Positions 9,860 through 22,724 of a DNA stretch of 64,000 nucleotides are shown here, piece by piece (position 1 is the first letter of the stretch; every line of letters begins with the position of its first letter). The notes under the pieces were generated by a model that did not search any database, had not been told where the DNA came from, and saw only the letters and a program-made list of their open reading frames with translations. This stretch comes from Monoplex corrugatus (lineage: Eukaryota; Mollusca; Gastropoda; Littorinimorpha; Ranellidae). Location of the stretch: positions 72,487,221 to 72,551,220 of the forward strand of contig JAPXFY010000021.1 of NCBI GenBank assembly GCA_030674185.1. Reading direction: 5' to 3'. Both the position numbers and the translations under genes were made by a program.

Positions 9860-12318
9860 CTGTCAACAGCATTCTAACCATGTCAACAGAATTCTAACCC
9901 TGTCAACAGTATTCTAACCATGTCAACAGAATTCTAACCCTGTCAACAGTATTCTGACCCCTTCAACAGTATTCTAACCCCGTCAACAGCATTCTAACCC
10001 TGTCAACAGCATTCTAACCATGTCAATAGCATTCTAACCCTGTCAACAGCATTCTAACCCTGTCAACAGTATTCTAACCCTGTCAACAGCATTCTAACCC
10101 TGTCAACAGCATTCTAAACCCTGTCAACAGTATTCTAACCCTGTCAACAGTATTCTAACCCCATCAACAGTATTCTAACCATGTCAACAGCATTCTGACC
10201 CTGTCAACAGCATTCTAACCCTGTCAGCATTCTAACCCTGTCAACAGCATTCTAACCCTGTCAACAGCATTCTAAACCCATCAACAGTATTCTAACCCCA
10301 TCAACAGCATTCTAACCCTGTCAACAGTATTCTAACCCCGTCAACAGCGTTCTAACCTTGTCAACAGCATTCTAACCCCATCAACAGCATTCTAACCCTA
10401 TCAACAGCATTCTAACCCTGTCAACAGCATTCTAAACCCATCAACAGCGTTCTAACCCCGTCAACAGCATTCTAACCCTATCAACAGCATTCTAACCCTG
10501 TCAACAGCATTCTAACCCCGTCAACAGCATTCTAACCCCGTCAACAGCATTCTAACCCCATCAACAGTATTCTAACCCTGTCAACAGTATTCTAACTCTG
10601 TCAATAGCATTCTAACCCTGTCAACAGCATTCTAAACCCATCAACAGCGTTCTAACCCTGTCAACTGCATTCTAACCCTATCAACAGCATTCTAACCCCA
10701 TCAACAGCATTCTAACCCTGTCAACAGCATTCTGACCCTGTCAACAGCATTCTAAACCCATCAACAGTATTCTAACCCCATCAACAGCATTCTAACCCTG
10801 TCAACAGTATTCTAACCCTATCAACAGCATTCTAACCCTGTCAACAGCATTCTAACCCTGTCAACAGTATTCTAACCCTGTCAACAGTATTCTAACCCTG
10901 TCAACAGTATTCTAACCATGTCAACAGCATTCTGACCCTGTCAACAGCATTCTAACCCTGTCAGCATTCTAACCCTGTCAACAGCATTCTAACCCTGTCA
11001 ACAGCATTCTAAACCCATCAACAGTATTCTAACCCCATCAACAGCATTCTAACCCTGTCAACAGTATTCTAACCCCGTCAACAGCGTTCTAACCCCATCA
11101 ACAGCATTCTAACCCCATCAACAGTATTCTAACCCTGTCAACAGCATTCTAACCCCATCAACAGCGTTCTAACCCTGTCAACAGCATTCTAACCCATCAA
11201 CAGCATTCTAACCCTGTCAACAGCATTCTAACCCTGTCAACAGCATTCTAACCCCGTCAACAGCATTCTAACCCCATCAACAGCATTCTAACCCCATCAA
11301 CAGTATTCTAACCCTGTCAACAGTATTCTAACTCTGTCAATAGCATTCTAACCCTGTCAACAGCATTCTAAACCCATCAACAGCGTTCTAACCCGTCAAC
11401 TGCATTCTAACCCTATCAACAGCATTCTAACCCCATCAACAGCATTCTAACCCTGTCAACAGCATTCTGACCCTGTCAACAGCATTCTAAACCCATCAAC
11501 AGTATTCTAACCCCATCAACAGCATTCTAACCCTGTCAACAGTATTCTAACCCTGTCAACAGCATTCTAACCCTGTCAACAGCATTCTAACCCTGTCAAC
11601 AGCATTCTAACCCTGTCAACAGCATTCTAACCCAGTCAACAGCATTCTAACCCTGTCAACAGCGTTCTGACCTTGTCAACAGCATTCTAACCCTGTCAAC
11701 AGCATTCTAACCCCATCAACAGCATTCTAACCCCATCAACAGCATTCTAACCCTGTCAACAGCGTTCTGACCTTGTCAACAGCATTCTAACCCTGTCAAC
11801 AGCATTCTAACCCCATCAACAGCATTCTAACCTCATCAACAGCATTCTAACCCCATCAACAGCATTCTAACCCCGTCAACAGCATTCTAACCCTGTCAAC
11901 AGTATTCTAACTCTGTCAATAGCATTCTAACCCCATCAACAGCATTCTAACCCCGTCAACAGCATTCTAACCCCATCAACAGCATTCTAACCCCATCAAC
12001 AGCATTCTAACCCTGTCAACTGCATTCTAACCCTGTCAACAGCATTCTAACCCCATCAACAGCATTCTAACACCCATCAACAGTATTCTAACCCCATCAA
12101 CAGTATTCTAACCCTGTCAACAGTATTCTAACCCTGTCAACAGCATTCTAACCCATCAACAGCAATCTAACCCTGTCAACAGCATTTTAACCCCATCAAC
12201 AGTATTCTAACCCCATCAACAGTATTCTAACCCTGTCAACACTCGCAGCAACAGCATTCTAACTCTGTCAACAGCATTCTAACCCTGTCAACAGCATTCT
12301 AACCCTGTCAACAGCATA
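9860..12318. repeat. 20-bp minisatellite, ~120 copies, with higher-order duplication
   Basis: Head-to-tail copies of 'cattctaaccctgtcaacag' with substitutions (ccc/tg/ca/cg before tcaac; cagt versus cagc). A contracted unit 'ccctgtcagcattc' occurs at about 10219 and again at about 10957, and the rare 'tctaactctgtcaatagc' at about 10591 and 11327. These show a block of roughly 737 bp was duplicated inside the array. A further marker, 'gcgttctgacc', recurs 100 bp apart near 11662 and 11762. Not coding. Confidence 0.97.
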
Positions 12319-12619
12319 ACTTACAAACAATGTATGCATGTCCAAATTCCCCTCACAAATAGGCTACTGACACAGGCCTGATTTTCACAATACGAATGCC
12401 AGACCATAACAGAAAAAGTTCATACTTTATCAATGCATGTCATACGACACCATACTTAAAATGTCACATCACAGAGCGTGTACATGGCCTGACACTGGGA
12501 CTCCCACTGAACCATCTTGGGGTTGGTGGTGTGTTGTACAACCAGAATGTGCAGTGTGGGATCAATACAACTGAGTTTGTGCAGAAACTAAGACAGAAAC
12601 AAGTCTGTGCATAGAAGGA

Positions 12620-12658
<39 letters not shown>

Positions 12659-13190
12659 GTGAGATAGACAGACTGAAAAGATGATGTCATGATGACGGCA
12701 TTGATCCAAACAAGTTGCACATTTTACAAAAAGACAAAACATTTCCAGACAAGATTGCTGCCTTCCTTGTTTGGTGTCCAAAAAAACTTTGTTCAATAAA
12801 ACAGTGAAGCTACAACAACATACTATAATGTGCTGAACAACAACAGGCACAGTTTATAACATACATACAAACAACATCCCAATACCTGAATAACATCCGT
12901 GACAGGGGGCAACAATCTGGCTACATGTAAAGAACACATTGTAGCCTACCATAATCAATAAATGAAAACTAAATTAATGACTGACAACAAACACAAAAGT
13001 ATCAAAATGCAGAATCAGTCAATTTTTGGAGATAACTAACTACTGGCATCATTGGAAAGCAAGGGAAATGTTCTTTCCAGTGATATTATAATATAGAAAG
13101 TCTTAAGAATAACAAACATACAGGTGGTGGCCAAATGAAATGTCACATGTACTGAATCCCTGTTGTGAGAAGATACAGGGGAAAGTTTCA
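12319..13190. other. No gene seen; short (ACAG)n
   Basis: AT-rich spacer. The only clear feature is a run of about nine GACA units at 12624-12659. Confidence 0.6.
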
Positions 13191-13445
13191 GAACGGTCAC
13201 TGTCAGGATTTCTTTGGCAACCACTATCAATGATCTCTTGTACATTCTGATTGGGTTATTCTGTTAGGAAACCACTATGAATGGTCTATTGTGAATTCTG
13301 ATTGGGTTATTGTGTTAGGAAACCACTATGAATGGTCTATTGTACATTCTGATTGGGTATTTTGAATTATTGTGTAGGCCTACATCATTTCTTAGGCAAC
13401 CACTATGAATGGCCTCTTGTACATTCTGACTGGGTTATCAAGAAT
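13190..13445. repeat. ~65-bp tandem repeat, ~4 copies
   Basis: Units share 'aaccactatgaatggtc', 'ttgtacattctgattgggtt' and 'attgtgttagg', with expanding divergence across the copies. Confidence 0.8.
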
Positions 13446-13869
13446 TACTGTGTGTAGCGCTCGGATGTTGACATCGTAAGCTTCAGAACGATGTATGAAA
13501 CGTTTGGGTTCTGTACGGGGTTATTTGTACCAACCAAGTGAAAAACTGACAATTTTTGGTAATTTCAGTGGACCACTGCTGAGGAGTATCACCATTATTA
13601 TCTTATTTCATTGCTTTTTAAAAGTGATTTTCACTGGATATTTACTGTACACCTTACACAAGCCAGGGTTCATTTTCTGGTAACGCCCTGTGCCATTGGC
13701 AAATCACTTTTTCAGAAATGACCCACAGAATTTTGACGCGAGTGGTCAATGTACTTTCACTTTTTTGAAGCAGCAGACCATACGTTAACCTTTGTGAAGA
13801 CAAAAGTCAACTTTCAAAGTTCCAGAGGGGAGTAAACAAGGCAGTTTACATCACCGCAAGGAACCCCAC

Positions 13870-14050
13870 CCTCAACCGTGACCGGGGCTGACACAACCTG
13901 CCATCGGTGTACTCCTCACTTATTCAGTCGCACTGTCGTGAGTTCGCTCACGGCGGTGTGCACTGAAGCCAGTTCTCAACCCAGCAGTTGCGCTGAAGAA
14001 GTCGGCCGGATCGCCGATGAAAGCTACGCAGTAAGTGGCTTTTTATCACT
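13870..14050 (+). other. GC-rich segment ending at a canonical splice donor
   Basis: A CpG-containing stretch in AT-rich surroundings ('gaagtcggccggatcgccga') leads to 'aaagctacgcagtaagtggc', whose GTAAGT is a consensus donor. It could be a 5' exon of an unseen plus-strand transcript or the end of an unrecognised mobile element. No long reading frame supports it. Confidence 0.25.
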
Positions 14051-14329
14051 GAGAGACAGGTTCAGCTAGGTAGTCATTAAACTTTCAAAGCCATGGGGTT
14101 TTTTCCACTTTGTGCACCTTAGTTCGTAATCAATACCTTCTCTACCAAAGGGTTTTACTCAATGCATTAGCCAAAATTCAAATTCAAACCAATTCAAATC
14201 ACCCTTTTTAGCCACTAGTACAAAGGGTGATGCTGACTGGTCTGCAAAATCTACTTTCCAGAGTCACAAAGATTTTTCTGGTTCAAATTCTGAAGATCAT
14301 AATACATGCATTGCTTTCTATCACTGAAA

Positions 14330-14420
14330 AACTAAACAATGTCCAAGCATGCCACAAAAACTAAACAATGTCCAAGCATGCCACAAAAACTAAACATTGT
14401 CCAAGCATGGCCACCAAACA
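14330..14420. repeat. 28-bp tandem triplication
   Basis: Three copies of a unit containing 'actaaacaatgtccaagcat'. The last copy changes to 'acattgtccaagcatggcca'. Confidence 0.85.
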
Positions 14421-14489
14421 AAAAAAACCGCCAAAACTCATTGCTGGTCAAGAAAAACTAAAGTTGGGGGGACACCTACAAATCAATTT

Positions 14490-15365
<876 letters not shown>

Positions 15366-16004
15366 AAATGATTATCACGAATTATTCACACATGCATAAT
15401 CAGCATATGGCTTCAACAGACAATGAATTCAAAAATCATACATGAAAGATATAATGTCTGTCAAAAACAAATTCAGTTCCCAATGTATTCAAATCAGACA
15501 ATGAGGGGGGATAAACATAAATAATACAAGAAAAAAAGAGATGAACATGAATTAAACTATTTTCTGCAAGTCTAAATTTCACTACTTCAACTACCAAATA
15601 AACCAATGACAATGAAATAATGCACTATTAAATAAACATATCTGATAATAAAAACTGAAGAAAAAGAATACAGCAAATTCATCTATCTACTGAGCGCAAT
15701 AACTGCACCACAACTATATTTATTACACCGGCAGACGCCCTGATTTTCTTTGACAATCATTACACAGTTAAGGACACTAAAACATCTATAAAAACGAACT
15801 TAAATTGCCTAAAATTGCTTTTGCATATCTCATTTCGCTCTTCCTAATTTATCACTTCTCCCTCTTCCTAGTTCCTCGAGTACTTATTTCTCATTTATTA
15901 CCTGTCTTCCACATTCTTTCTCATTCTCATTCTTTCTCATTCCATTTCTCAGTCTTCCTTATTTCTCACCTGTCCCCTTCTCATTACTCATTGTGAGAGC
16001 TGAA
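15366..16004. other. No gene seen; pyrimidine-rich end
   Basis: AT-rich DNA. From about 15830 it becomes TCTTTCTC-rich but not a clean repeat. Confidence 0.5.
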
Positions 16005-16250
16005 GTCAGGGGCAGCAGGCTGCAGGCGCCTTCTTTCAAACTGTGTACTATGCAATATAACGCAGCTGTCTACATGGTCATCTACATCAGACATGAATGC
16101 CACTCACCCACTGAGGTCTCTTCAGAATGGAGACAAACCCGTGTCCTGTGCCTCAACATCCGCAACAACTTGCAGGAATTACAAAAAGGATCAAATTTAT
16201 GCCAGATGTAGCCTGACCATATAGACAGCAGGCAAAAGGAGAAGAAGAAT
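16005..16250 (+). repeat. Dispersed repeat family D1, copy 2
   Basis: Second copy of the element at 1835-2110, with 'ctatgcaatataacgcagct', 'acatggtcatctacatcaga' and 'gatgtagcctgaccatatag'. It lies just beyond the 3' end of the minus-strand gene, so it may sit in or next to that gene's 3' flank. Confidence 0.6.
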
Positions 16251-16390
16251 TTTCGCCCTTCCTCTTCCTCAGACGTCACTCTTCCTTGTTTTACACTTCC
16301 CAGTGTGTCCTTATTATTCTTCCTAATGTATAATTCTTCCTCCTATCTCACTCTCCCTCAAGAACTATTTCTCAGTCCTCCACACTCTCC

Positions 16391-16396
16391 TTTATT
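16391..16396 (-). promoter_or_regulatory. Possible polyadenylation signal
   Basis: AATAAA on the minus strand, 2 bases past the stop codon at 16399-16401. This is unusually close to the stop; if used, the 3' UTR would be only a few tens of bases. A weaker alternative lies downstream. Confidence 0.3.
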
Positions 16397-16398
16397 TC

Positions 16399-19300
16399 TC
16401 ACATCTGCTCACTTCTGTCTCCCTGTTCTACATGTTCTGACAGCAAGACAAACATGGGGAAGATGAAGGAGTCGGGAGTGACCTCCACAAAGCGTTTCAG
16501 CATTACTTCACGGGGCAGCAGACCCGACCCCAAGTGGTAGATGGCCACCAGCGTGTTAATGCACACCCAGGGGGCGCTCTGCAGCAGGTCAAGATGGCCA
16601 CCAAAACAGTGGCTGAGGCGCTCGTTGATGAACGCTGGAGGGACGTATAGGTACGCATGAATACTCTGGGCTTGCATAAAGAGGAGGTCCCTGTCACCTT
16701 GCTCGAGTTCTTTCACCACTTCCGCCCAGTTCAAGTAGAATCGTCCCTTAATGCTCAGGCACGTGTAGCAATGACCTGCTGTACGAAGAACTCCCATTAG
16801 GACCAGGTGGGGGAAACCTGGTAGTTCTGCCAGCATCTGGCGCACTTCTTTTTCATCGTCCGATGCCAGCACCTGTTTGAAGAACCTATCAAGAACCACG
16901 CCCTCCAAAGCGGAACTCTCTAGGAGGTCCTTGACCTTGCTTTCTTCACAAAGCATCACTCTCACTGTATCGCTCTCAGACACCTTGGGCACGTACTTGT
17001 AGAGCTGTCTGTTCTGATCTTCTGCGTCATAACTATAGATCAAGTTCACAGACCCATGACACTTTTTCAGATCTTCAGTACTGTCTAAGAAATCACTCTC
17101 AAAGTTTTCTTGATGATCTGTTCCACAGGTACATCTAGCCCCTAGTTCCTGTTCCGTTGTCACAGGTTCAGGTTCTTGTTTAACCGCCATGGTTTTCTGT
17201 TTTGTCCAGGAGAACCCTCTATCTGCATTAGATCCGTCTCTTATGGTGGGTCCTTCTGGTAAGCCGGCTCTTTCAGGAGTGTTACATTCTTCCGGCATGG
17301 TCCTACATCCTTCTGGTAGACAAGTCATAGGTGAACAGGATGAAGCAGGTTCTTGTTTGATGTCAGCAGAGCCAGGTGAACGGCGTTCTTGTTTGATGTC
17401 AGCACAGCCAGGTGAACGCGGTTCTTGTCTGATGTCAGCACAGCCAGGTGAACGGCGTTCTTGTCTGATGTCAGCACAGCCAGGTGAACGCAGTTCTTGT
17501 CTGATGTCAGCAGAGCCAGGTGAACGGCGTTCTTGTCTGATGTCAGCACAGCCAGGTGAACGTGGTTCTTGTTTGACATTTGCAACTGTTGATTCCTGTT
17601 TTATGTTGGTTTTTGTATTCTGATGGGAAACCCCAGTCGCCTTTTCACATCTGTCTACGTCAGAAATGCTGGCACTCTGAGAAAAACTTGTGCATTGATG
17701 TGACAAGTTTGTGTTATGGTCAGAATGCTGTTCTGTGTGTGACTGTTGTCCTGCAATCACATCCTTCCACTTAAGTGGAGAAAGGCTGAAGTAGCATGAT
17801 GACTGCACAGTGTGGGCAACAGGCAGCACTCTCTTCTTCCCTACGTCTAAACTTTTCACAAATACCACACGGTCATTCTCCTTTATTCCACTTCCACTGC
17901 CTTCTTCAGCTGATGTTGTGCATGCCCCGCTAGTCTCTGTACCAGCAAGCTGAGCAGAGTGTCTGGCATGGCGCTCTTTGCGTGTGGTGGTAAGATGTTG
18001 GCACAAATCATTCCACCATTGAAAAGCCCTCATCCAAGCTGACTGAACATGTTGCATGTTGACGTCCTGCTTCTGCACCTTGTGTATCACAGAATTAGCT
18101 TGCAGACAGATGTGACCTATTCTGTGCAAGTAGAAACAATGATCCTTGACCCCCTCACAGTGGAGGATCAGTCGCAGAAGCCTGGCACTGATCAAAACAC
18201 TGGCAGCAGGCTGTTGATTCGCTCCCTGAGGCATTCCCACATACTTGATGATCATGTCCTGCTCATTCAGAAGCCTTTGCATAGAGTCTGATGATGACAT
18301 GGGCAGCTTCAAGTGGAGCTGGTCTCTCATGACGTCTTCAATGCTGTCGCCCTTGATGATACCAGCAGCCTTGAGGTCCACAAAGCTGAAGAACACGTCA
18401 TTCACTTTGTACACACACAGCAACAGCTTGCCGCAAGCCACCGCCTGGCCCACCTGTTCATGAACGGTAAAGGAACCGTTGTTGTCATAGGAACAATGCA
18501 GGAAAGAATAACTGGGAAACACGCCTACCTCACGCTCAGGACACTTGCAAGCTTTCTGGAATTTCACAACCACAGCATGCTTCTCTACCCTGTCAGTGGA
18601 ATGTTCTGTGAGGCTCTTCATCAAGTTTGCAAGGCTTAAACCAGCAGAATTGGTGAATTTGGACACAGTCAGAGTTGGATTCTTACACACTCTGTCGGAG
18701 TTGCTTCTGGGAAGAGACTCGTGGACAGCAGAGGGCTGTTGTGAGACCGTTCTTGGATGACCTTCTTTGGCGTCAGAATGAAGGCAGGAAGGTCGGACAA
18801 TACTGCTGAGCATGTGGCGCAGTCTTTGACTGGCTTCACATAAAGTAGATCTGGACAAGGACGTCCTGGCAGGGACTCTGGGGTGACTGGAACTAGGCGT
18901 GTCAGGAGCGGAGGTGTGTCTGGGTACTGTGGAAATCATGGCAGCTCTAGTGCAAACAGCAGGGACTGGGGCGTCAGCAGCAGGAGGTATGATTACACTG
19001 GAAACTGGTATCAGAAGCTGTTTGAGCAAGATGGAAGAGGGCTGGACTGCACCGGCAGAGGATGTGGCAACGGTGGAACCTGTGGGTCCAATGGAAGGCC
19101 ACAAGAGTACAACAGAAGTGGGTCTGGATTCAGTGGAGGTAACATGACCAATTGGAGGCATAGTGGCAGAGACTGATGGAGCAGCACCAGTGGTAGTGGA
19201 CAACTGGGCAACATGGCGGGAAAGGGAACTCTGTGGTGTGGAGGTAGACGAAGCAGCAACATGGCGGGAAAGGGAACTCTGTGGTGTGGAGGCAGACAAA

Positions 19301-20575
19301 GCAGCAACAAGGCCAGAAAGGGACAACTGTTGTGTGGAGGTAGACGAAGCAGCAACATGGCCAGAAAGGGAACTCCGTGGTGTGGAGGCAGACGAAGCAG
19401 CAACATGGCAGGAAAGGGAACTCTGTGGTGTGGAGGTAGACAAAGCAGCAACATGGCGGGAAAGGGAACTCTGTGGTGTGGAGGCAGACAAAGCAGCAAC
19501 ATGGCGGGAAAGGGAACTCTGTGGTGTGGAGGCAGACGAAGCAGCAACATGGCCAGAAAGGGACGACTGTGGTGTGGAGGCAGACAAAGCAGCAACATGG
19601 CGGGAAAGGGAATTCTGTGGTGTGGAGGCAGACGAAGCAGCAACATGGCCAGAAAGGGACAACTGTGGTGTGGAGGCAGACAAAGCAGCAACATGGCCAG
19701 AAAGGGAATTCTGTGGTGTGGAGGTAGACGAAGCAGCAACATGGCCAGAAAGGGACGACTGTGGTATGGAGGCAGACAAAGCAGCAACATGGTGGGAAAG
19801 GGAACTCTGTGGTGTGGAGGCAGACGAAGCAGCAACATGGCGGGAAAGGGAACTCTGTTGTGTGGAGGTAGACGAAGCAGCAACATGGCAGGAAAGGGAC
19901 AATTGTGGTGTGGAGGCAGACGAAGCAGCAACATGGCGGGAAAGGGAACTCTGTTGTGTGGAGGCAGACGAAGCAGCAACATGGCCAGAAAGGGAACTCT
20001 GTGGTGTGGAGGCAGACGAAGCAGCAACATGGGGGCCTGAGGTCAAACCAGTCGTGGTCCTGGTACCAGAGGTTGCTGGATGAACGCCGCTCACCTGACA
20101 ACTGTTGGCTTCAGTAACATCCTCATCAGAGGAACTCCTCAGGTCCACAACATCATCAGCAGAAGACCCCACCATCTGTCTGGTTGTCAGGGGGTACAAG
20201 GGCCCTGGAGCAAGCTTCCAGTCCCTCTCCACAGTGCAAGAATGTTTCCACAGCTTGATGTAGAACTTCTGGTGGCTCAGGCTCCTGGAGTCCTGGCAGT
20301 TCTTGTACAGATCGTGCAGGCGGCGGATTTCAATGACCTTCTGCATGTCCTGGTTGTTCAGCTGATGCACAGGGAAGATGCTGAGGAAGACTTGTTCACA
20401 AGCCAGAAGGAAGCAGCAGGGTTCGTTCAAGCATCCTTCCACCATCAGATCCTTGGAGTGGAGTTCGGCCACACTGACGTAGAAACCATCCGTGCGCTTA
20501 AAGCAGTGAAGCAGATGTCCCGCAAACTTCATGTGGGTCACATGATTCAGTTCAACTCCGTTAAACTCCAGAAAC
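16399..20575 (-). CDS. Large SUMO-motif protein, terminal exon (exon 9)
   Basis: A 4,177-bp last exon encoding about 1,391 residues and the stop. The acceptor 'gatgctgatcaacag' precedes G|TTTCTGGAG and completes the split codon left by exon 8, giving HKFG-FLEFNGVELNH. Order of parts: a conserved-looking 130-residue segment (LLHCFKRTDGFYVSVAELH ... KFYIKLWKHSCTVERDW); a SUMO-interacting motif VVDLRSSSDED (20140-20154); about 17.5 copies of a 16-residue Ser/Thr repeat (about 19205-20040); a Ser/Pro-rich linker; a globular-looking block (SYSFLHCSYDNNGSFTVHE ... FQWWNDLCQHL); about 6.5 copies of a 12-residue [IV][KR]QE repeat (17335-17585); and a final globular block with GRFYLNWAEVVKELEQ. [IV]KQE fits the SUMO acceptor pattern. 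I do not recognise the family; nuclear SUMO-dependent scaffolding is inference. Confidence 0.85.
17335..17585 (-). repeat. In-frame 36-bp coding repeat with [IV](K/R)QE motif
   Basis: About 6.5 tandem units encode the pattern (I/V)(K/R)QExRSPG(C/S)AD. Units differ by single changes. The K/R switch is one A-to-G transition in the second codon position (ATCAAACAAGAA versus ATCAGACAAGAA). Three units keep lysine and four carry arginine. Flanking sequence has further NIKQE, NVKQE and AVKQE motifs. Confidence 0.9.
19205..20040 (-). repeat. In-frame 48-bp coding minisatellite (16-residue repeat)
   Basis: About 17.5 units with consensus HVAASSASTPQSSLSR. Variable positions are A/L, A/T, P/Q, S/L/N and R/G/C/H. 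Frame is kept throughout. The repeat is also open in other frames on both strands (for example a Leu-Arg-Leu-Pro-Pro-His reading), but only this frame is continuous with the flanking conserved blocks. Confidence 0.93.
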
Positions 20576-20656
20576 CTGTTGATCAGCATCACACAAAACT
20601 ATTTTACATGGCCACACAGACAAGACACAGTTAACCCTTATCATAATTATAATAAT

Positions 20657-20702
20657 ATCAATTATTATTATTATTATTTTTATTATTATTATTATTATTA
20701 TT
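20657..20702. repeat. (ATT)n, tail of minus-strand RTE element
   Basis: ATT repeats directly follow the 3' end of the minus-strand element at 20703-21700 and probably are its A/T-rich tail. Confidence 0.8.
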
Positions 20703-21700
20703 CAGGTGCCCTGCCGCATGGCGTTGGTGACCATGGACTTCCAACCATCTCTATCTCTCGTTGCCCCCAGCATCTCCCCTACCCTCTTCATCTTCAGCCA
20801 CTCTGCAAGTCTGTCAAATATTTTTTCCCTGGGTCTACCTGGTGCTCTCTTTCCCTCCAGCTTTCCTATTGTGACCAGATGCTCTAATTCCCCTTTCCTC
20901 ATAAAATGGACTATAAATGTTGCCTGTATTTCCTAATCTTCCTTATCAATGATCTTCTTGTGTCTGCCTTCATCAAGACTGTCTCGTTTGTTTTCTTTGC
21001 TGTCCATGGAACTCTCAACATTCTTCTTAGAAACCACATCTCGGCTGCCTCGATCTTGTTCTGGCTTTGCTTGTTGACTGTGCACACCTCACAACCATAT
21101 AACATCGGTTCTATATAGCATTCAAGAACTCTCTTCCTGATGTTAATTGACAGACATTTGTTGGTAAGAATGCTTGTCATCTTCTTGAATGTTGTTTTGG
21201 CTTGGTTGATTCTGCTGGCTATTTCTGATGTGCATCTGCCGTCTGGTGAAATTTATCAACCTGTCTCAAGGTTGTGCCATCTGCTGTTATTTTGCACGAG
21301 GGGATTTCATGTCTTTTACTGATTACCATGACTTCAGTCTTCTTGCTGTTTAGCTCCAACCCCTTACCTTTGCTTTCTATTTCTATTATATTCAAAACGT
21401 TTTGTAGGTCCCTTTGGTTTTCTGCAATTAGCACGGTGTCATCTGTGTATCGAATGTTGTTTATCATTTTTCCTCCAACCTTTAATCCAGGGTATTCCTC
21501 CAGGTTTCTCATAAAATTTTCGCAGTAAAGTGAAAACAGATCTGGTGACAAAACACAACATTGTCTGACTCCTCTTTTGACATTTGGAAAGAGCTTATGT
21601 CGTTTTCTATTCTCACTGCAGCTGTTTGTTCCCAATACACATTTCTGATTATTCGTAGATCTTTTCCCTCAATACTGAGTCTTTCTAGTTGGTTGATCAA
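20703..21700 (-). pseudogene. RTE-like LINE remnant, copy 1
   Basis: Reading on the minus strand with several frame changes gives GVRQCCVLSPDLFSLY, GGKMINNIRYTDDTVLIAEN, KKTEVMVISKRHEIPSCKI, then RKRVLECYIEPMLYGCEV, EMWFLRRMLRVPWTAKK and a C-terminal KRAPGRPREKIFDRLAEW. This is the second half of an RT plus the Arg-Pro-Gly-Arg-Pro tail block typical of RTE-type elements. The catalytic YADD reads YTDD, so it is inactive. It is the same family as 54200-55645, where YADD is intact but stops occur. Confidence 0.8.
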
Positions 21701-21845
21701 AAAAGGCTAATGCCACCAAAACTTATCTTTTCATCGCTTACCTGCACTAGACAAATAGCCAAAGAGGCTAATGCCACCAAACATCTTTTCATCTCATACC
21801 TGCACTGGACAAATAGCCAAAGAGGCTAATGCCACCAAAGTCTGT
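21700..21845. repeat. ~65-bp tandem duplication
   Basis: Two and a half copies of a unit with 'ggctaatgccaccaaa', 'cttttcat' and 'tacctgcactggacaaatag'. They are diverged by small indels. Confidence 0.85.
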
Positions 21846-22395
21846 TAGCCTGCTGAGACAGCATTCCCAGGTTACTGAAAATGTCCAACTCGACTCTCAG
21901 CCGACCTCCCAACTAATAAGGAATAAGACGCTGAAGGAAAAATCCAAGGCCAAATTAACAATAAATCACCCATCAGAATACAGCTGTGTTATGAGTGCAG
22001 TGGTGGAATGATTTTGTAAATGATTCCCTGCCATGTGTTAGCACTTCAGAGCACTTTCTGTTTCTGTGAACTCACATGCATTTTTATGAGTTTTTGCAGC
22101 TGAATTCAGGCAAAGAAACAACTTAGCTCCCTTGGTTAGGTATTGACTGAGTTAAGCATAATTGTCCACACTTCCATCTTTCCAAAGCCGTCCACAAAAT
22201 TTACATCTTATTCCAACCTATGAAGCAACCTTACAGCTTTCATGATATCTTTCCAAATTTTCCTGACTGAAAAAGAAACTGTCAAGTGATTTTGTATTAT
22301 ATACAAATCCTAAACCAAAAATTACCATGTGGTTTTCCCGCTATTTCCCCAGACTTTCATGTTCAGAAAAATTAATGTTCAGTTTTCGTAAACTT
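21846..22395. other. No feature seen
   Basis: AT-rich intronic sequence of the minus-strand gene, with no repeat I can identify. Confidence 0.5.
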
Positions 22396-22399
22396 TAAG

Positions 22400-22570
22400 T
22401 TTCAGTTTCAGTTTCTCAAGATGACGTCTCCACGCTTGGAACAAATTCCATATGCACTAACCTCACAGAACCCATGTGTATGGTGATCATGGCACAAGCC
22501 TTTGGCCTGCACATAAACCCATGAGTTGGCCAGGTCCTGAGCTACATAGCCTATGTTTTACCTGGTCTTT
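22400..22570 (+). mobile_element. SINE-M copy 2
   Basis: Has 'agtttcagtttctcaagatg', 'cacgcttggaacaaattcc', 'atgcactaacctcaca' and 'gatcatggcacaagcc', in the same order as the minus-strand copy at 9665 and the plus-strand copy at 47345. Confidence 0.6.
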
Positions 22571-22724
22571 ATTTGATACTGGTATTGTATCAGCCTATCA
22601 CTGGAATAGCTTTAAATGTGTTGTTAGTCTGGAATATCATGCTTTAGCCTAGCTAATTTTCCCAAAGTTCTATTTTGTCCCGTTTTCTTTTCTTTTTGTT
22701 TTAGTTTTAGCTGCTGGCTCTACT

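Noticed and set aside
9860..12318. CRISPR-like or telomeric array
   Set aside because: Repeats are contiguous without unique spacers, and the telomere-like hexamer occurs once per 20 bp, not in tandem.
19011..20117. Other open frames over the 48-bp coding repeat, both strands
   Set aside because: Only the minus-strand Ser/Thr frame is continuous with non-repeat coding sequence on both sides; the rest end near the repeat edges.
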